From Epiperipatus broadwayi (taxonomy: Eukaryota; Onychophora; Udeonychophora; Euonychophora; Peripatidae), in contig JAQFVV010000022.1 in NCBI GenBank assembly GCA_028023455.1, positions 10,561,100-10,625,099 of the forward strand: a DNA stretch of 64,000 nucleotides, read 5' to 3'. The notes beneath the pieces were generated by a model, which was not told where the DNA came from, did not search any database, and saw only the letters and a list, made by a program, of their open reading frames with translations. Both the position numbers and the translations under genes were made by a program. Position 1 is the first letter of the stretch. Every line of letters starts with the position of its first letter. Below are positions 1-11,815 of this stretch, piece after piece.

Positions 1-430
1 ATTTTTAAATAGTATTATCACAATGTATCATAATCCAATCATTTCTATTTTTTTATGGCATGTTAATTACTCATTCTCCATTATGTAGAAAATTTTAATT
101 AGTTAATTTTTTAAATACAATATTAAATATTTTGAATAGTTATCATATTTTTCTTATTTACTATCTTATTTTAAATTAAAAATAAATCCTAGATATAATA
201 TAGAATAATCTTCATATAACAACAAAATAATATATGACAATAACTGTAATATAATCATAACATAAAAAAGCTCTTTTTAGCAATTTTTAATTTTTACCCT
301 TTTCAATATGTCTTGGTTAACTACAAAAAAAACAAAAACTATATTGCATACATAGCGATATCTAATGGCTCTATATAAAATTAACACAAACCTATATTTA
401 TGCTTTAGTATATATATATATTAACACACA
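1..430. other. AT-rich non-coding DNA
   Basis: Simple A+T-rich sequence with short homopolymer and TA runs. I see no gene, repeat family or hairpin in it. Confidence 0.5.
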
Positions 431-765
431 TTATATAACCTTCCACTTGTTTGTCATTATCCAATTATTAGTTAAATTAATTGATGTTTTATAAATGTTC
501 ATACAACTATTTTTGTTATAATTAATGTAATTAGTTTCATATATCTTCTTTCTATTAATTTTTTTAATATAATTTAATGGGCTTATATTATTAAAACAAT
601 CTGGTCTATGTCCATATTTTAAGTAATGAACATATAATGCAGATCTGTCATCTCTCCTATTAATAACAGTATTATGTTTCTTAGCCCTTTTTTCAATTGC
701 TTTGCTGTATGTCCATAATAAACTACACTGCAAACCCCACAAATAATTTTATATACTATACCTTT
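431..765 (-). pseudogene. Penelope-like element GIY-YIG endonuclease fragment
   Basis: Read on the minus strand, the segment begins near 762 with GIVYKIICGVCSVVYYGHT. This is a GIY-YIG core preceded by the paired cysteines typical of Penelope-like retroelements. After a frameshift it continues as an open 103-residue stretch to 431. That stretch contains RRDDRSALYVH, a GH pair (KYGHRPD), the arginine-to-glutamate region ending KKIYETNYINYNKN, and a terminal NLTNNWI. This order (GIY-YIG, R..H, D.SAL..H, R..E, N...W) is the usual C-terminal endonuclease of the family. The reverse transcriptase that should precede it, at higher coordinates, is not recognisable. The frameshift and missing RT make this a dead 3' fragment. 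A stand-alone GIY-YIG gene is less likely because of the cysteine pair. Confidence 0.65.
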
Positions 766-2040
766 TTTATATTTTATATCATTTTTTATTTTATAATTGG
801 CAATCTGATTAGCAGACAGTAATAATTCTTTTAACTCTTAGAATTGATAAGGGTGATGTCATAACTCTCTCCTGTAATGAGCACTCTACTTTTTTTAATA
901 TCTTTAACTTTAAGATTGAGAATTGTTTTAGTGTATTTTTAATAATGATTCAATGATATATTATTGTCATTTATACATGTGTGTGTAAGTTTACTGTAAA
1001 AGTTTTTGACAGCTTTTCGATTGTTTTATACAGATTCATTAACTAGAGTTTACAAGGCTTAGAGTAAAAGTTGATATTGAAAACATTTATCTAACTGGAA
1101 ATAGAGAATCTAACTTCTTTACATCATACCTATTTTAGGCTTAATGGAAATCTGTTTTAATAAAATTATATAGTAATTTTTTTCAGATGATAGTAACAGT
1201 AATGAACTGATGATTAAATACTAACAAAATACATTTATTATTTCAAAATTCGCAGTAAAATCTAATTATTTCATACAATTTCTTGCCTTTGGTTCTGGAA
1301 TTATATCATCATAATTTAAATTTTCACTTGGTTTATATTCTGTGAATACTAATGCCAAATTAGACAGCCTTTTTTAAACTGTAGAAGTTTTTTAAGTAAT
1401 TTTAACTTTTAAAAAAACAAACAATATATATATTTGTTAGTCTGCTTTCAGATTAGGTTATATTTATCTGTATTCAAATTTCTTTGAATTAATAATTTCA
1501 CTCTTTGTAGTCAAATTACAATCTTTAGTGTCTATATAAATATATTAGACCTTATTTAAAGATAGATTTTCACCTTTATTGTTTAGAGGAAGTTGCCTTA
1601 CCAGCAGATTGAGATTGTGGATTGTTATTGATATTGCTTAAGTGTTGATTGCTTCTATACACACATACACTTATATATATAAACTAAGAAAGGAGTGATA
1701 ATTGAAAGAAAATACTTTTGATTTCTCATTGAGACTTTTAAAGAAATTAATTTGTGCAAATTCTTAATGTCTACTTCATACATTGGTATTATGGAAGTTA
1801 TTACTATGTAATTATTACATGTAATAAATGAACATGGATGGGCTTCTCAGTTTTACCTAAAATTGGTGTTTTTTGTAAGAAAATAAATGAATATATGGAC
1901 GGGTTTTTTTTTAAATCATATATATGACCTTTATTCACAGAATTCTGTAAAGTTTCCAAGGCAGCAGTTGATAACCAAATGAGGAGGATATTAAAATGCC
2001 TTGATTGTGGACTCAAGCTAATTATTTGATGATGAGCTTT
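766..2040. other. Unassigned AT-rich sequence
   Basis: No conserved protein segment is visible. The part next to 765 may hold unrecognisable Penelope remains, and the last 100 bases may be the decayed 5' part of the LINE that follows. Confidence 0.4.
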
Positions 2041-3273
2041 ATTTAGGTACCTATAATTTCAAGTCATCATTGAGTAAAGGAATATTACATGAATTGGAAG
2101 AATTAAATGGGAAATTGTTGGATTTATATGAAGTCAGAAGAAAAGATGAACTAATTGATTTGAAAACTGGGCGTATACTTTATTATAAAGGTTCAAATAT
2201 TGAAAGCAAAAATTGAGGATTCATTACAAATAAAAAGTGGAAGAACAATATTGTAGAGGTTGATATTATATCAGACAGGCAGACAAGATTAGTTATACAA
2301 ATTAATGGAAGATACCAAATACAAATAATTCAAGTAGAGAATTTTATATGGATATACAAATGTTTTTAGTCAGACCAAAGAATATTTTATAATTGTGATC
2401 AGAGATTTTAATTCTAGAATTGGTAAGTAATTGAAAAATGAAATTGTTATTGGAAAAATTTGGTTATAGTGGTAGAAATGAGAAAGTCCATAGACTATTG
2501 GAGTTTACAAAAAAATAAAAGCTGTATATTATGAATATCTTGTTTGATAACAATGTTAAACAGAAATGCATATGGAAGCATCCAAACTGAAAAAACAGCA
2601 GAATAGAATTCTATTTTAACTAACAAAAAATCTGTATTTCAAAATTGTAATGTTTTTGATAGGGCAACACAGGAAGTTTATTCACTGATTAGTGAGATGT
2701 AAGATATATGTAACTGCAAAACTAAAGAGATAAAAACTATTAATAGTTGATATTTCTAACTTTCACAAATATTCTGGTGAATTTAAATTAGAATGTACAA
2801 ATCATTTAAAAATATTAACAGATTTTGAAGATGTTTTGAACTTGACTGAAATCAATAAAATAATTACTGATACTCTATTAACAACTTAAAAAAACAAACA
2901 AAAAAAAACACAGCAATTTACCTGTAAATTTGCTATTTGAGATTAATCAATTTAGAAAGAAAAGAAAGAACATGGAAATTATAAAAGTGATTCATTAAGA
3001 AGAATTGAATATCTAGAATTTTGTAAAATATTATGAAAAAGAGTTAATAAAGATATAAGAAAATATAATTGTGAATTGATACAGAAACAGCATCTTGATA
3101 TTGGAAAGAAAATTGCTTCTTCAATAAAAAGAAAAGGTGGAACTGTTACTAAAAAGATAAATGACATTTTGAAATGTGCAGACTAGTTAGAATAATAAAG
3201 AACAAGAAAACAAAGTATCCTCTTAGTCAAAATATATACCATATGTCTAAATTATAAAGATGTATCATATAAA

Positions 3274-3659
3274 CCACTAAACATCATATGATCACCATCT
3301 CTTATGCTAGCACATAACTGTTATTAAACAGGCAAAACTCTCCATACAGTAGTGCCAACCTGTGCCAACCAGAGTAATCAATGGATGCCAGAAGGCTTGT
3401 GCATAAAATCCCATCTAGTGCCTACTCATCTAATATCCCCAGACTAGTTTCTGGCTTGTGGCCTTCATCAATGAGGAGCCTTGGATCTGAGAGCACTGCA
3501 CCTAGATCTTAGGATGAAGGCCACAATCCTGAAACTAGTTTGGGGATATTGGTGAGTAGGCACTAGATGGGGATTTTATGTACAAGCCTTTTGACATCCA
3601 TTAATTACTCTGGTTGGCACAGGTTGGCACTACTGTATGGAGAGTTTTGCCTGTTTAAT
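3274..3659 (+). repeat. Hairpin SINE-like element, family H copy 1 (palindromic)
   Basis: The element is flanked by gatgtatcatataaa (3259-3273) and gatgtatcaaataaa (3660-3674), a 15-bp target duplication with one mismatch. A head of about 50 bp (catatgatcaccatctc...taactgttat) precedes a left arm starting aaacaggcaaaactc. The right arm ends gagttttgcctgttt and is its inverted complement over well over 100 bp. The left arm carries extra apex sequence (gaggagccttggatctgag to gatctta) that the right arm lacks. The host sequence is the RTE relic, so this is the younger insertion. No protein-coding potential and no clear pol III box was found. Confidence 0.8.
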
Positions 3660-4090
3660 GATGTATCAAATAAATGAAAGAATGCAACAGTAATATTCAT
3701 ATTTAAGAAAAGTAATAAAGATGATATTAGAAATTACAGACGTATTAATCTTCTATCAGTTCTAAACAAAATCTTTATCAAGATAATTATAATTCATCTG
3801 CAATGAATTTTAGATTCTAACCAATCTAAAGAAAAGACTGGATTTAGAAGTAGTCTTAGCATGATAAATCATATCTAAATATGGAACGAAGTTATAAAAA
3901 GGACTAATGAATATAATTTGTGTTTATGCTTTGGATTTATAGATTATGAAAATGTACTTAATTTGATAATGGTTAAAACTTTGAATCACCAAAATAGAGA
4001 ATTAAGATATTGTCATATTCTGAAAAATATTTATCAAAATTATATACTGATATTAATTATAAATTTATTTAAACGCACATTGATTACGTA

Positions 4091-4156
4091 AGTAATATTC
4101 ATTAAGGCTGTAGCCTCAAGCATGTGCTTGAGGCTACAGCCTTAATGAATAATACT
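4091..4156. repeat. Short near-perfect palindrome (66 bp)
   Basis: The arm attcattaaggctgtagcc and following bases up to caagca (4097-4122) are exactly inverted after a 2-base centre. Four or five further outer bases also pair, with one mismatch. It sits inside the RTE relic where the sequence before the catalytic box is expected, so it looks like a tiny insertion or rearrangement rather than part of the LINE. Confidence 0.75.
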
Positions 4157-4440
4157 GATATTAAGAAGATTAACATTTAAGCAGTTTTACAACAAATATT
4201 TGGCAGATTAAAATGGGAAGCAAAGGGAATAAAAATAAATGGAGATTATTTAAGTTACATGGATTTTACAAATGATATGTTTGCAAATGATGATAATGCT
4301 ATATGTAAATGTTTAGTATATACACATTATACTTGACAGTGATTATAAAATTTGATTATAAATTTGGAATAGTTGAAACAGCATTAAAACATAAAAATGT
4401 GGAACTAATAAAGTTAAAATTAATTTGTCAATAAGTAAAC

Positions 4441-7308
4441 AAAATATATAAATATAAAAATGCAACCCTATTTATTCAGACAACTACATTTTTATAGCAT
4501 TCGTAATACTGCCAGTTTGATTTCTAGAATATCATACCTCGACTATTATACTTAATTTGCTTACTTTTTACAAAATGTGGAAGTTTAAACAAATATCTCG
4601 TCTACCAGAAGCTAAAGATGGTACAAGTCTTATATAAACTGCATAAATATTATTGCTAAAGAAATAGAATAATTCGGTAAAGATAAAGTAATAGTAAATC
4701 TTGGATTCAGCACTGATTAAAGCTTGACACTTTTCCCATCGGTGATGTTCCTCATATTATAAATGCATATTATTTTTACATTCTTCACATTGACACTTAT
4801 TTGACCAATTCAGATATAATTGTGACCTTTATCCTCTAACTAATAATAGGTAGATACTCATTTATTACCTGATACTAGTAATGGCAGCTATCTGAAAACT
4901 CTTAAAACTTGCTTGTAATTTGAAAAAAGAATGGCCTGGCTAAATTCAAACCCTTGTCACAGTTATCACAAACTAATCTGTTCACCATTACATTACAAGG
5001 CTTTTCAGTAGATAGTCACTAAATATGTGCTATTAATATTTTTAGTTTTATGTTAGACTGGCAATGCAGGTGGATGAAAAAAATATTGTTAGACAATTTT
5101 GATAACTAATAGATTTGCAACTATCTAGATCACCAACCACTGTAAGTTAAAGCTGATGATTTTTTTAAAAAAATAAGGTTTAAAAAAAAACTTTTAGTAG
5201 AATGAAAATTCATTTTCAAGATTTAATCAATCTAGATTTAAATCCCAGTTTGTGGATGGGAGATAAATGTGCTAATTATTACTCTACTAGATTCTTCAGG
5301 GAAATCAGCTGTGAGTCAGTTACTTTAAAAAAATTCTTGAGCTTTTTGAAAATTCATTTCTACTTAAAGTTATATACCCTATATTACATATATAGACACA
5401 GGTATATAATAAGCCTGTGTTTCAGTTATTAAAGACATAATAAAATTTTATTCTGGATTTGAAAGTCAGATTATGGGTTTATCACATTAATTTATTGCAT
5501 TACACATTAAGCTATTAATATATATATAACCATTATAAAACAGTTAACACTTAGACAATCCCAATATAGATAACAATAAACAATCTCAAACTGTAGCCAA
5601 GGTAACCTCCTTTTAACAATAAAGGTGATTATATCTAAATACAAATACTTATATTAGCTAACTTATATTTTATCAGCAATATTTTTAACCATTATCGTTT
5701 GACCCACTGTAAAATAAAGAATTTTACAAGTTTAATTCAGTCTCGTAATCCATAGCCTCTCTTTTCCACATCACCAACAATTTTTTTTATTTTTTTTCCA
5801 TCCACCTTAAATACAGCATTGAAATTCAGTTTAAGACTTCAACTGTCCATCTATGCTTATCTCTTCTAACAATATGTCCAGTGATATTAATGATATCTGC
5901 TTTTTTTTATTACGAAAACTCGCGGGCCAATAATAGTGTATTTACTCACTACACTATAACACTTGGATTTGAATCCCAGTCAAGTATATTTGATTTGTTT
6001 TTTCATTGTCTAATTAAATTTAGAATATTTTTTCTTTGATAAATAACTCATAGCTGCCCCATTAACTATCCAGTATTGTTCATTAAATGTACTATTTAGC
6101 TACTCTTAGCTAGATGTTAAATATAAGGATGGAGACCGCTCCACTTGTTGCCACCGACCAAGCCCATTGAGTTAATACCGTCTTTTTCACTATTTCTATA
6201 TGAGAGCGTTTTGAAAATATGTTCGCCTTGTCATTTAGTTAACTAACTAAATGACAAGGCTATTTTAATTCCTTGACTATTAATATAGAGCATTTGTATA
6301 GATGTGTGTGTGTGAAATGTAGATTATATATATTTATTTACAAGGATTTTGTTTTAGATTTTTAAAATGAATATTGTTGAAACATGTAATCTAGGTTAAA
6401 AAAAAGGTTAATATACACTTTCACTTGAATTGAAGATCATTTAATTCAGTCTGGTTGTGGGATGAGCCTTTTTAGTGACAGTTAAAATCATCCCATTTCC
6501 TCTCCATTAATGTTTTTCATTTTGATGATAGAAAATTTCAAAACATTTGAATATTTTAATTTCATCTTTACTTTGGCTGGCTGCTGAAATATAGAAGGAA
6601 AAAAAGAGCCAGAAAAAGAGAGAATATCTGGGGAAACCTCTTACATCCCTGACATTAAATGTGGTGTGAAATTTAATACTTTAATATCAGGGCTGGCATC
6701 CACTCTTCATTTTTACACTCTTTTTGTAAGGTATCAATAGAATTGCAAAATGCGAAAATATTTCTTTGGAATCCTTTTAAATGAAAATTGTATTTGGGAA
6801 ATCAAATAACACCAGGCCATTATAAAACCAAGTGAAGGAACTATTAATTCAGTCTAATTTTTCATCACTGATATAAAAATATTTCATTCATAAATAAACC
6901 AGCTTATTTAATAAATTTTGTATTTTTATTGAATTTCTTAAATGATTACCTAACTGTGTTTTGTTAATGTGACTCATGCATCCACCACCCCACCCCCTCC
7001 TTCTCTTAAAAAGGGGAGGGGGTGTATCTAATTATCAAAATTTGTTTCCGTCTTTCTGTTCATTAATCACATCGCTTCATAGCACTTATTTTTTATTATA
7101 AAAATATCAATTATTATTCAAGATAATTATTATACTTAAGTAATTTATGGTGATGAATCAGAACTACTTTGAACCATGGAAGATTTGAAAACTTTGTAAA
7201 CTGTTCTTGTTATTGTTATTATATTTTTTAATGTATATTATGTAGTACGTTAACGTATGTATAGTATATATATACGTCAAGTTTCGGAAAACGGATGTTT
7301 TTCACTCC
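4441..7308. other. AT-rich non-coding DNA with old SINE pieces
   Basis: Mostly unassigned. Two places (about 5240 and 5965) read gatttaaatcccagt or gatttgaatcccagtc, like a tRNA B-box of decayed SINEs. The stretch 6030-6130 resembles the core of family C. A C-rich then G-rich inverted pair lies at about 6987-7024. No coding exon is seen. Confidence 0.4.
6225..6260. repeat. Perfect 36-bp palindrome
   Basis: Arms gccttgtcatttagtta and its exact complement are separated by two bases. It is too short to classify and may be the stub of a foldback element. Confidence 0.7.
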
Positions 7309-7323
7309 AAAGAATGTTTTGGC

Positions 7324-7428
7324 GTCAAGCATTGGTGGTCGAGAGGTCAGCGACAGCTGCTTTACAAGCAGTTGTCCCGGAATAGCGGGTTCGCTTCCTG
7401 GCTAATGCTATGACACATGGGGGAAAAA
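7324..7428 (+). repeat. tRNA-like SINE, family A copy 1
   Basis: An exact 15-bp duplication, aaagaatgttttggc, flanks it (7309-7323 and 7429-7443). The body has an A-box-like ggtggtcgagaggtcagcg, an anticodon-arm hairpin (cagctgc, loop tttacaa, gcagttg), and a B-box-like gcgggttcgcttcc. The 3' end gctaatgctatgacacatg is followed by a short A run. The 5' agcat and 3' atgct ends can pair like an acceptor stem. The arrangement resembles a type II (Leu/Ser) tRNA, but the acceptor is poor and the target duplication shows retroposition. Confidence 0.85.
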
Positions 7429-7516
7429 AAAGAATGTTTTGGCAAATAAGTCATTGTACAGAATATATATTTCATGTTCTTCTGTTCGATAATATTTAAT
7501 TAAAACAATATAAGCC

Positions 7517-7640
7517 TTGCCTGGTTTAGGACAATAGTAGAACGGCAGATTCTAGAACTCAATGCGCATGGTCCAGCTCTGTCACTTCAGGTGTTCAAAC
7601 TTCCTATGAAGTCTTGAGCAATAAACCATTCGATTATATA
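7517..7640 (+). repeat. tRNA-derived SINE, family B copy
   Basis: The shared unit runs: agtagaacggcagattctag, then ggtccagctctgtcacttc, then gtgttcaaacttc, then cttgagcaataaaccattcg. The same order recurs about ten times in the window. The agtagaacggcag start and the ggtccagctc segment occupy the A-box and B-box positions of a tRNA-like promoter, degenerate here. Confidence 0.7.
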
Positions 7641-8898
7641 TTTATTTAAAACAATACAATTATTAATATTTTTAAAAAATGTTTTTTTTTTGTTTAAGTT
7701 ATTTTTTACTATATATATTATTCATAAGCTTAAATTTCTGAATTTTATTAAAAATAAAATGTCAACTTCTTAATAAAGAAGAACTTAAGAAGATAAAAGA
7801 TAATTGCATTTTCTGTTGACAGGCTTCATTTTATGTTGATAAAAGTATAATTCTAATATAAAAAAAATCGATATTATGCAGGTAAAATATCACTAATCTG
7901 AAATCTTTGGTTTCAGAAAAAAAAATTTTTTTTTTTTTTTGGGGGGGGGGGTACTTTTAAAAATTTCATGAATATATTCTTTACTAGTCAGATTCTGGTT
8001 TGAGACAGGAGGAAAAAAAAATACATGCACATCACTTCAATTATTAATTTACGTTTTCTTATTTAATTTTATTTGTAAATATGGGTTCAAATTAATTTAT
8101 TTATTGTAAAAAGTTAAAGATTATCTTTGAAATTTTGTTTGGGTAATATAAGTTTTTGAATAATAGATTCAGCTTACTAACCACCAATGATATAAATAAA
8201 GACATACTTATGATGTACGCATTCATCACGATGTTGCCCGAAATCTAGACAGTTATATATATATAACCTTGTTAGCAAAAGTCCTGGCAGTTCGAAAACA
8301 TGATAGTGAAAATCAACTGCTAAAACCCTGCCAGCAAAAATCTAATGTCTAGAATCTAAAATCCTGAAAATATACAATATTAACAGGTAAAGAATTTGTT
8401 TTGTATCTATTAAGAATAAAATTACGTTGTCCTTCTTATGATGATAATTATTATTCTTGACTTTCTGAAATTTGGAAAATACAGAATAACTTTTAATATT
8501 ACTGTAGTTTGTAAAACTTTGTACCACCATTACCCCTCAGTCAACATTGATGAAATCTATGAAATTGTGCCATTGCAAAAGGGTTAGTATAAACATTAAT
8601 GTACATGGCTGGTCAAACGTCAAAAATAAAAATCCTAATAATATATATTACTAGTGTTGTGAAAGAAAGAAATTAGAATGTTATAAAAGAAAAGTAGCAA
8701 CAAAGTTTATGAGAGAAACTATTTTTTCCTAATTTTGTTAACCATAACCACACTGTAAGTTAGGACAGTTTCTAAAGAAAAGGAAAGGGTGAAATGTACT
8801 AAATAATTGTCATGCCAAGTTATCCAAATGATTATATTTGTAGTTCAGCCAGAGCATCTACTATATGTGCCATATAAATACACACGTAAACTATAAGA
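7641..8898. other. AT-rich non-coding DNA with a T/G homopolymer
   Basis: No gene is seen. Around 7920-7951 there is an A run, then a T run, directly followed by a run of G, a likely slippage hotspot. The rest is unassigned. Confidence 0.4.
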
Positions 8899-9029
8899 GT
8901 CTTATCAAATGATAAATTTTGTACTCAAGCGCTTTCAAAGATCTAAGCCTTCATTTTCAAGAAGTAGCTGAAAATGAAGGCTTAGATCTTTGAAAACGCT
9001 TGAGTACAAAATTTATCATTTGTTAAGAC
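8899..9029. repeat. 131-bp foldback element with ~61-bp arms
   Basis: The left arm 8899-8959 and right arm 8969-9029 are inverted copies with only two mismatches, separated by the 9-base loop agaagtagc. Transcribed RNA would form a long stem. No clear target duplication is visible. It may be a minimal foldback MITE or a source of small RNA. Confidence 0.85.
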
Positions 9030-9239
9030 AGTGATTGTCTATTTAATATAGAAATAGTATTTATATATTTTATAGTTTACGTGTGTATTTATATTAACAC
9101 AAATATAGATTTTACAAATATTTAAACTAACACATAGTTGAACGTTAAATATATGTGCCAAAGAAAAATACTCTTTGCAAGAAAAGAAATTATGTAAGAA
9201 AAACAGAATGATCATGAGAAATAACAAAGATTTGAGGAA

Positions 9240-9960
9240 CTTGATATTCTAAATGCTCTATGTGGATAATTAAATGATGAATTATTTCTTGTTGAAGATT
9301 CTAACAGTGGGAGAGTAAAATTTGTCATGTGCTCCATATTGGCTAATAAATGATATATTTAAAACAGATCCAAACATTTTTTATCAGTTATATACTATTC
9401 ATACATCTGTCAATAATGAAATCTCTCAAATTTTCCTGTTAGTTTATGTATTAATGGCAAAGAAGCTTGAAGAAAAGTATAAATGTTTGATCCTATTAAC
9501 TATGCTAAAGAAAATGAAATTGAACTGAAACCACAAATTATAGTAGCTGATATAAAATTAGTGTCAATAAATACTGTAAAACCTGTGTTCCCTAATGTGT
9601 ATAATAAAGGGTGTATTTCTTCATTTTGGAAAATAGATTTTTAGAAAAAATTACAGAAGTGGATTTAGCATCTTGATGTGGTATAATTGAAGAGTTCAGT
9701 ATATAAGATACCTGAAATATTTGATGTTTTGAGACCACATTTACCAAGAGAAGCTAATGATAAAGTAGAATGCTTTGAAAATAATTGTATTTATGGAAGA
9801 ATAGGTGATATATGCATAATGGTATGTAGTGTGATCTCCACACTATTTCTGCCAGCATTTAGTTTTGAATATGATTAAATTGAATGAAATTCTACATACT
9901 GAGAATATCATGGAAGCTTGGCATAAAAAATGGAATATTATTAAATGAGTACATGTTGGA
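9240..9960 (+). pseudogene. MULE (Mutator-like) transposase relic
   Basis: Plus-strand pieces, interrupted by frameshifts and stops, follow the MULE transposase core. FKTDPNIFYQLYTIHTSVNN (from 9358) matches the family segment around its first catalytic aspartate (D.TF...P..F.QLYTIH). LLVYVLMAKKLEEKYKCL is the next conserved helix. The stretch near 9535-9620 (PQIIVADIKLVSIN...FPNVYNKGC) covers the second aspartate and the C/H region. PEIFDVLRPHLPREAND then CFENNCIYGRI (9711-9800) and NIMEAWHKKWN near 9905 are the downstream conserved blocks. Terminal inverted repeats and a zinc-finger N terminus are not recognised. The gene is clearly dead. Confidence 0.8.
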
Positions 9961-11029
9961 ATATACTGCTTAATCCAATAATTTTAAAAAATAACAAATC
10001 AATAATTAGATAAAATGCATACTTTATGAAGAACCTGCATAAGAAAGTGATATTTGGAAAAAAAAACCCAAGATCATAACTGTATTTAACAACCATGCAA
10101 ATAGAGCTTTATTGGATTATCTTCATTATATTGCACACAATACATCTTTTTAAGTATTTTAACACCACAGGCAATAAAACAATTTTATTCTTAATATATG
10201 CAGAACAAATTATTTCTATTTGAAATCAATCTTTTACCGGAATTATTTAGTAAAATTAATTAAAAATTTTAGTTAAGTCTTAAATGAAAAGTTTTACAAT
10301 AAAACTGATTTTGCCTAAATTTTGATTTGTTGGCAATTTATGTTTTTGGAATATTTTGTCTTGATTTTGAGGTAAATCTTAGACATCAATCTCAATTTAT
10401 TAATAGTTATAATTATGTTCTTAGAGAATACAAACAAATAATGCACGCATAATCCTTGACTTACATATATGAGTTGTTGAAACTACTACTACTGAAGTTA
10501 AAACACATGCATGAACAGATAGTAAACATACACTTAATATTCAGAAACATGCCCAGAAATAAATTGTTTTAACCTCTAAAAAAATATATTAGAGTATAAA
10601 TATAATAACAGAGGAAAAGAAGTTTTTTCTGAAACCAGTGAGTTAGATAAAGAAAAAAACTCATATGAAATATGATTATATTAAATAGATAGTAAAAAAA
10701 AAAAAATCAAAAGAAAAACAATTGTAAGTACAATATGTATCCATATTTGCAAAGGAAAGCAGACAAACTAAAAAAAAGTCTATAATTATTATATAATATC
10801 CTAACAGCTTTATAAAGCAACCACATTGCAAAGAATCCTAACTTTTTTAAAATCTAAACTTGAAATGCTGTGAAAAGGCATATTTCAATGAAATCAATTA
10901 ACCTGATTGAAAAATGATTAAAAAACACAAAAGTTTTGATTAGCAAGATAAAAACAGATTTGTCTAAAAAGGAAAAGTAAAGAGAAAAAAATTAAAAAAA
11001 TTGTTCACATAACAATGGCAAATAACCCC
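9961..11029. other. AT-rich non-coding DNA
   Basis: No coding exon or recognisable repeat family is seen. It is presumably the decayed flank of the MULE element. Confidence 0.35.
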
Positions 11030-11042
11030 ATAAGTCATTATG

Positions 11043-11269
11043 TCACATGACCACCACTTCTTATGCTTGTCTATAACTGTTTTAAGATCTAGGTGCAGTG
11101 CTCTCAGATCCAGGGCTCCTCACTGATGAAGGCCACAAGCCAGAAACTAGTCTGGCGATATTGGATGAGTAGGCACTAGATAGGGATGTTATGCACAAGC
11201 CTTCTGGCATCCATTGATTACTCTAGCTTGCTGGGTGAGCAATACATATAGTGAGTTTTGCCTGTTTTA
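11043..11269 (+). repeat. Hairpin SINE-like element, family H copy 2 (left arm missing)
   Basis: An exact 13-bp duplication, ataagtcattatg, flanks it (11030-11042 and 11270-11282). The same head as copy 1 (cacatgaccaccac...tataactgtt) is joined directly to the apex sequence ttaagatctaggtgcag. The complete right arm follows, ending gagttttgcctgtttta. It is either the non-palindromic monomer of the family or a copy in which the reverse transcriptase skipped the left arm. Confidence 0.8.
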
Positions 11270-11282
11270 ATAAGTCATTATG

Positions 11283-11680
11283 GTTGGACAATCCATAATG
11301 TTTGGAAAACACATTTATCTTCTTCCTAAGAAAAAATGGAAAAATCAGAAGGTTTCTTATAGACAAGTATATAAAATTTCTCTTGGTTGTTGCTTTTAAT
11401 AGAATATACTAATTAATAGCATCATCTTAAATTCATGAACTTAAAAGTCACTGGTTTTATTTCCATAGTAATTCTATCAGTGGTCTAAAGAAGAGAGATG
11501 AATAATACCATTTGAATCATTGCATTATATACTAAACTGAGTGCTATTGGTAGCAGTTGAGTGCATTTGGAAAGATATAAATAAAGTTTGGATTTTTTAA
11601 AAGAATATTTAACCATTGAAACTAGATATAAATACAAGTAAAATGTTATCCTCACAAACTTTAGAAGAAACTTGAAAATC
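11283..11680. other. AT-rich non-coding DNA
   Basis: No gene or repeat family is recognised here. Confidence 0.35.
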
Positions 11681-11696
11681 ATGTCAAATTCTTTTT

Positions 11697-11799
11697 TTCT
11701 TCTCATGTGTCATAGCATCAGCCAGGAAGCGAACCCGCTAACCCAGGATAATTGCTTGTAAAGCCGCTGTCACTGACCTCTCAATCACCAATGCTTGAC
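11697..11799 (-). repeat. tRNA-like SINE, family A copy 2
   Basis: An exact 16-bp duplication, atgtcaaattcttttt, flanks it (11681-11696 and 11800-11815). The minus-strand body is the same ~95-bp tRNA-like unit as at 7324. It ends catgagaagaaaa on the minus strand, so the A-rich tail lies at the low-coordinate end. Confidence 0.85.
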
Positions 11800-11815
11800 A
11801 TGTCAAATTCTTTTT

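Larger units (their letters stand above)
2040..4440 (+). pseudogene. Decayed RTE-like non-LTR retrotransposon, copy 1
   Basis: Discontinuous plus-strand reading gives an apurinic-type endonuclease followed by a reverse transcriptase. Endonuclease signs are a LYEVRRKDE stretch near 2130, RDFNSRIGK (family GDFNAKIG) near 2405-2430, and LLEFTKK..LYIMN near 2500. Reverse transcriptase signs are NYRRINLLSVLNKIF near 3730-3770 (family NYRPISLLSVIYK), KTGFRSSLSMINHI near 3835, FIDYENVLNL near 3935 (family FVDYEKAFDS), and NGDYLSYMDFTND near 4240-4275 at the place of the FADD catalytic box. Stops and frameshifts are everywhere and the catalytic aspartate pair is damaged, so it is inactive. It is split by a younger palindromic SINE-like insertion at 3274-3659. 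The piece before the FADD region is replaced by a short perfect palindrome. RTE clade is my best call; another endonuclease-bearing clade is possible. Confidence 0.75.

Noticed and set aside
7324-7418. Possible functional tRNA gene
   Set aside because: The exact flanking 15-bp duplication, A tail, weak acceptor pairing and four similar copies show a SINE.
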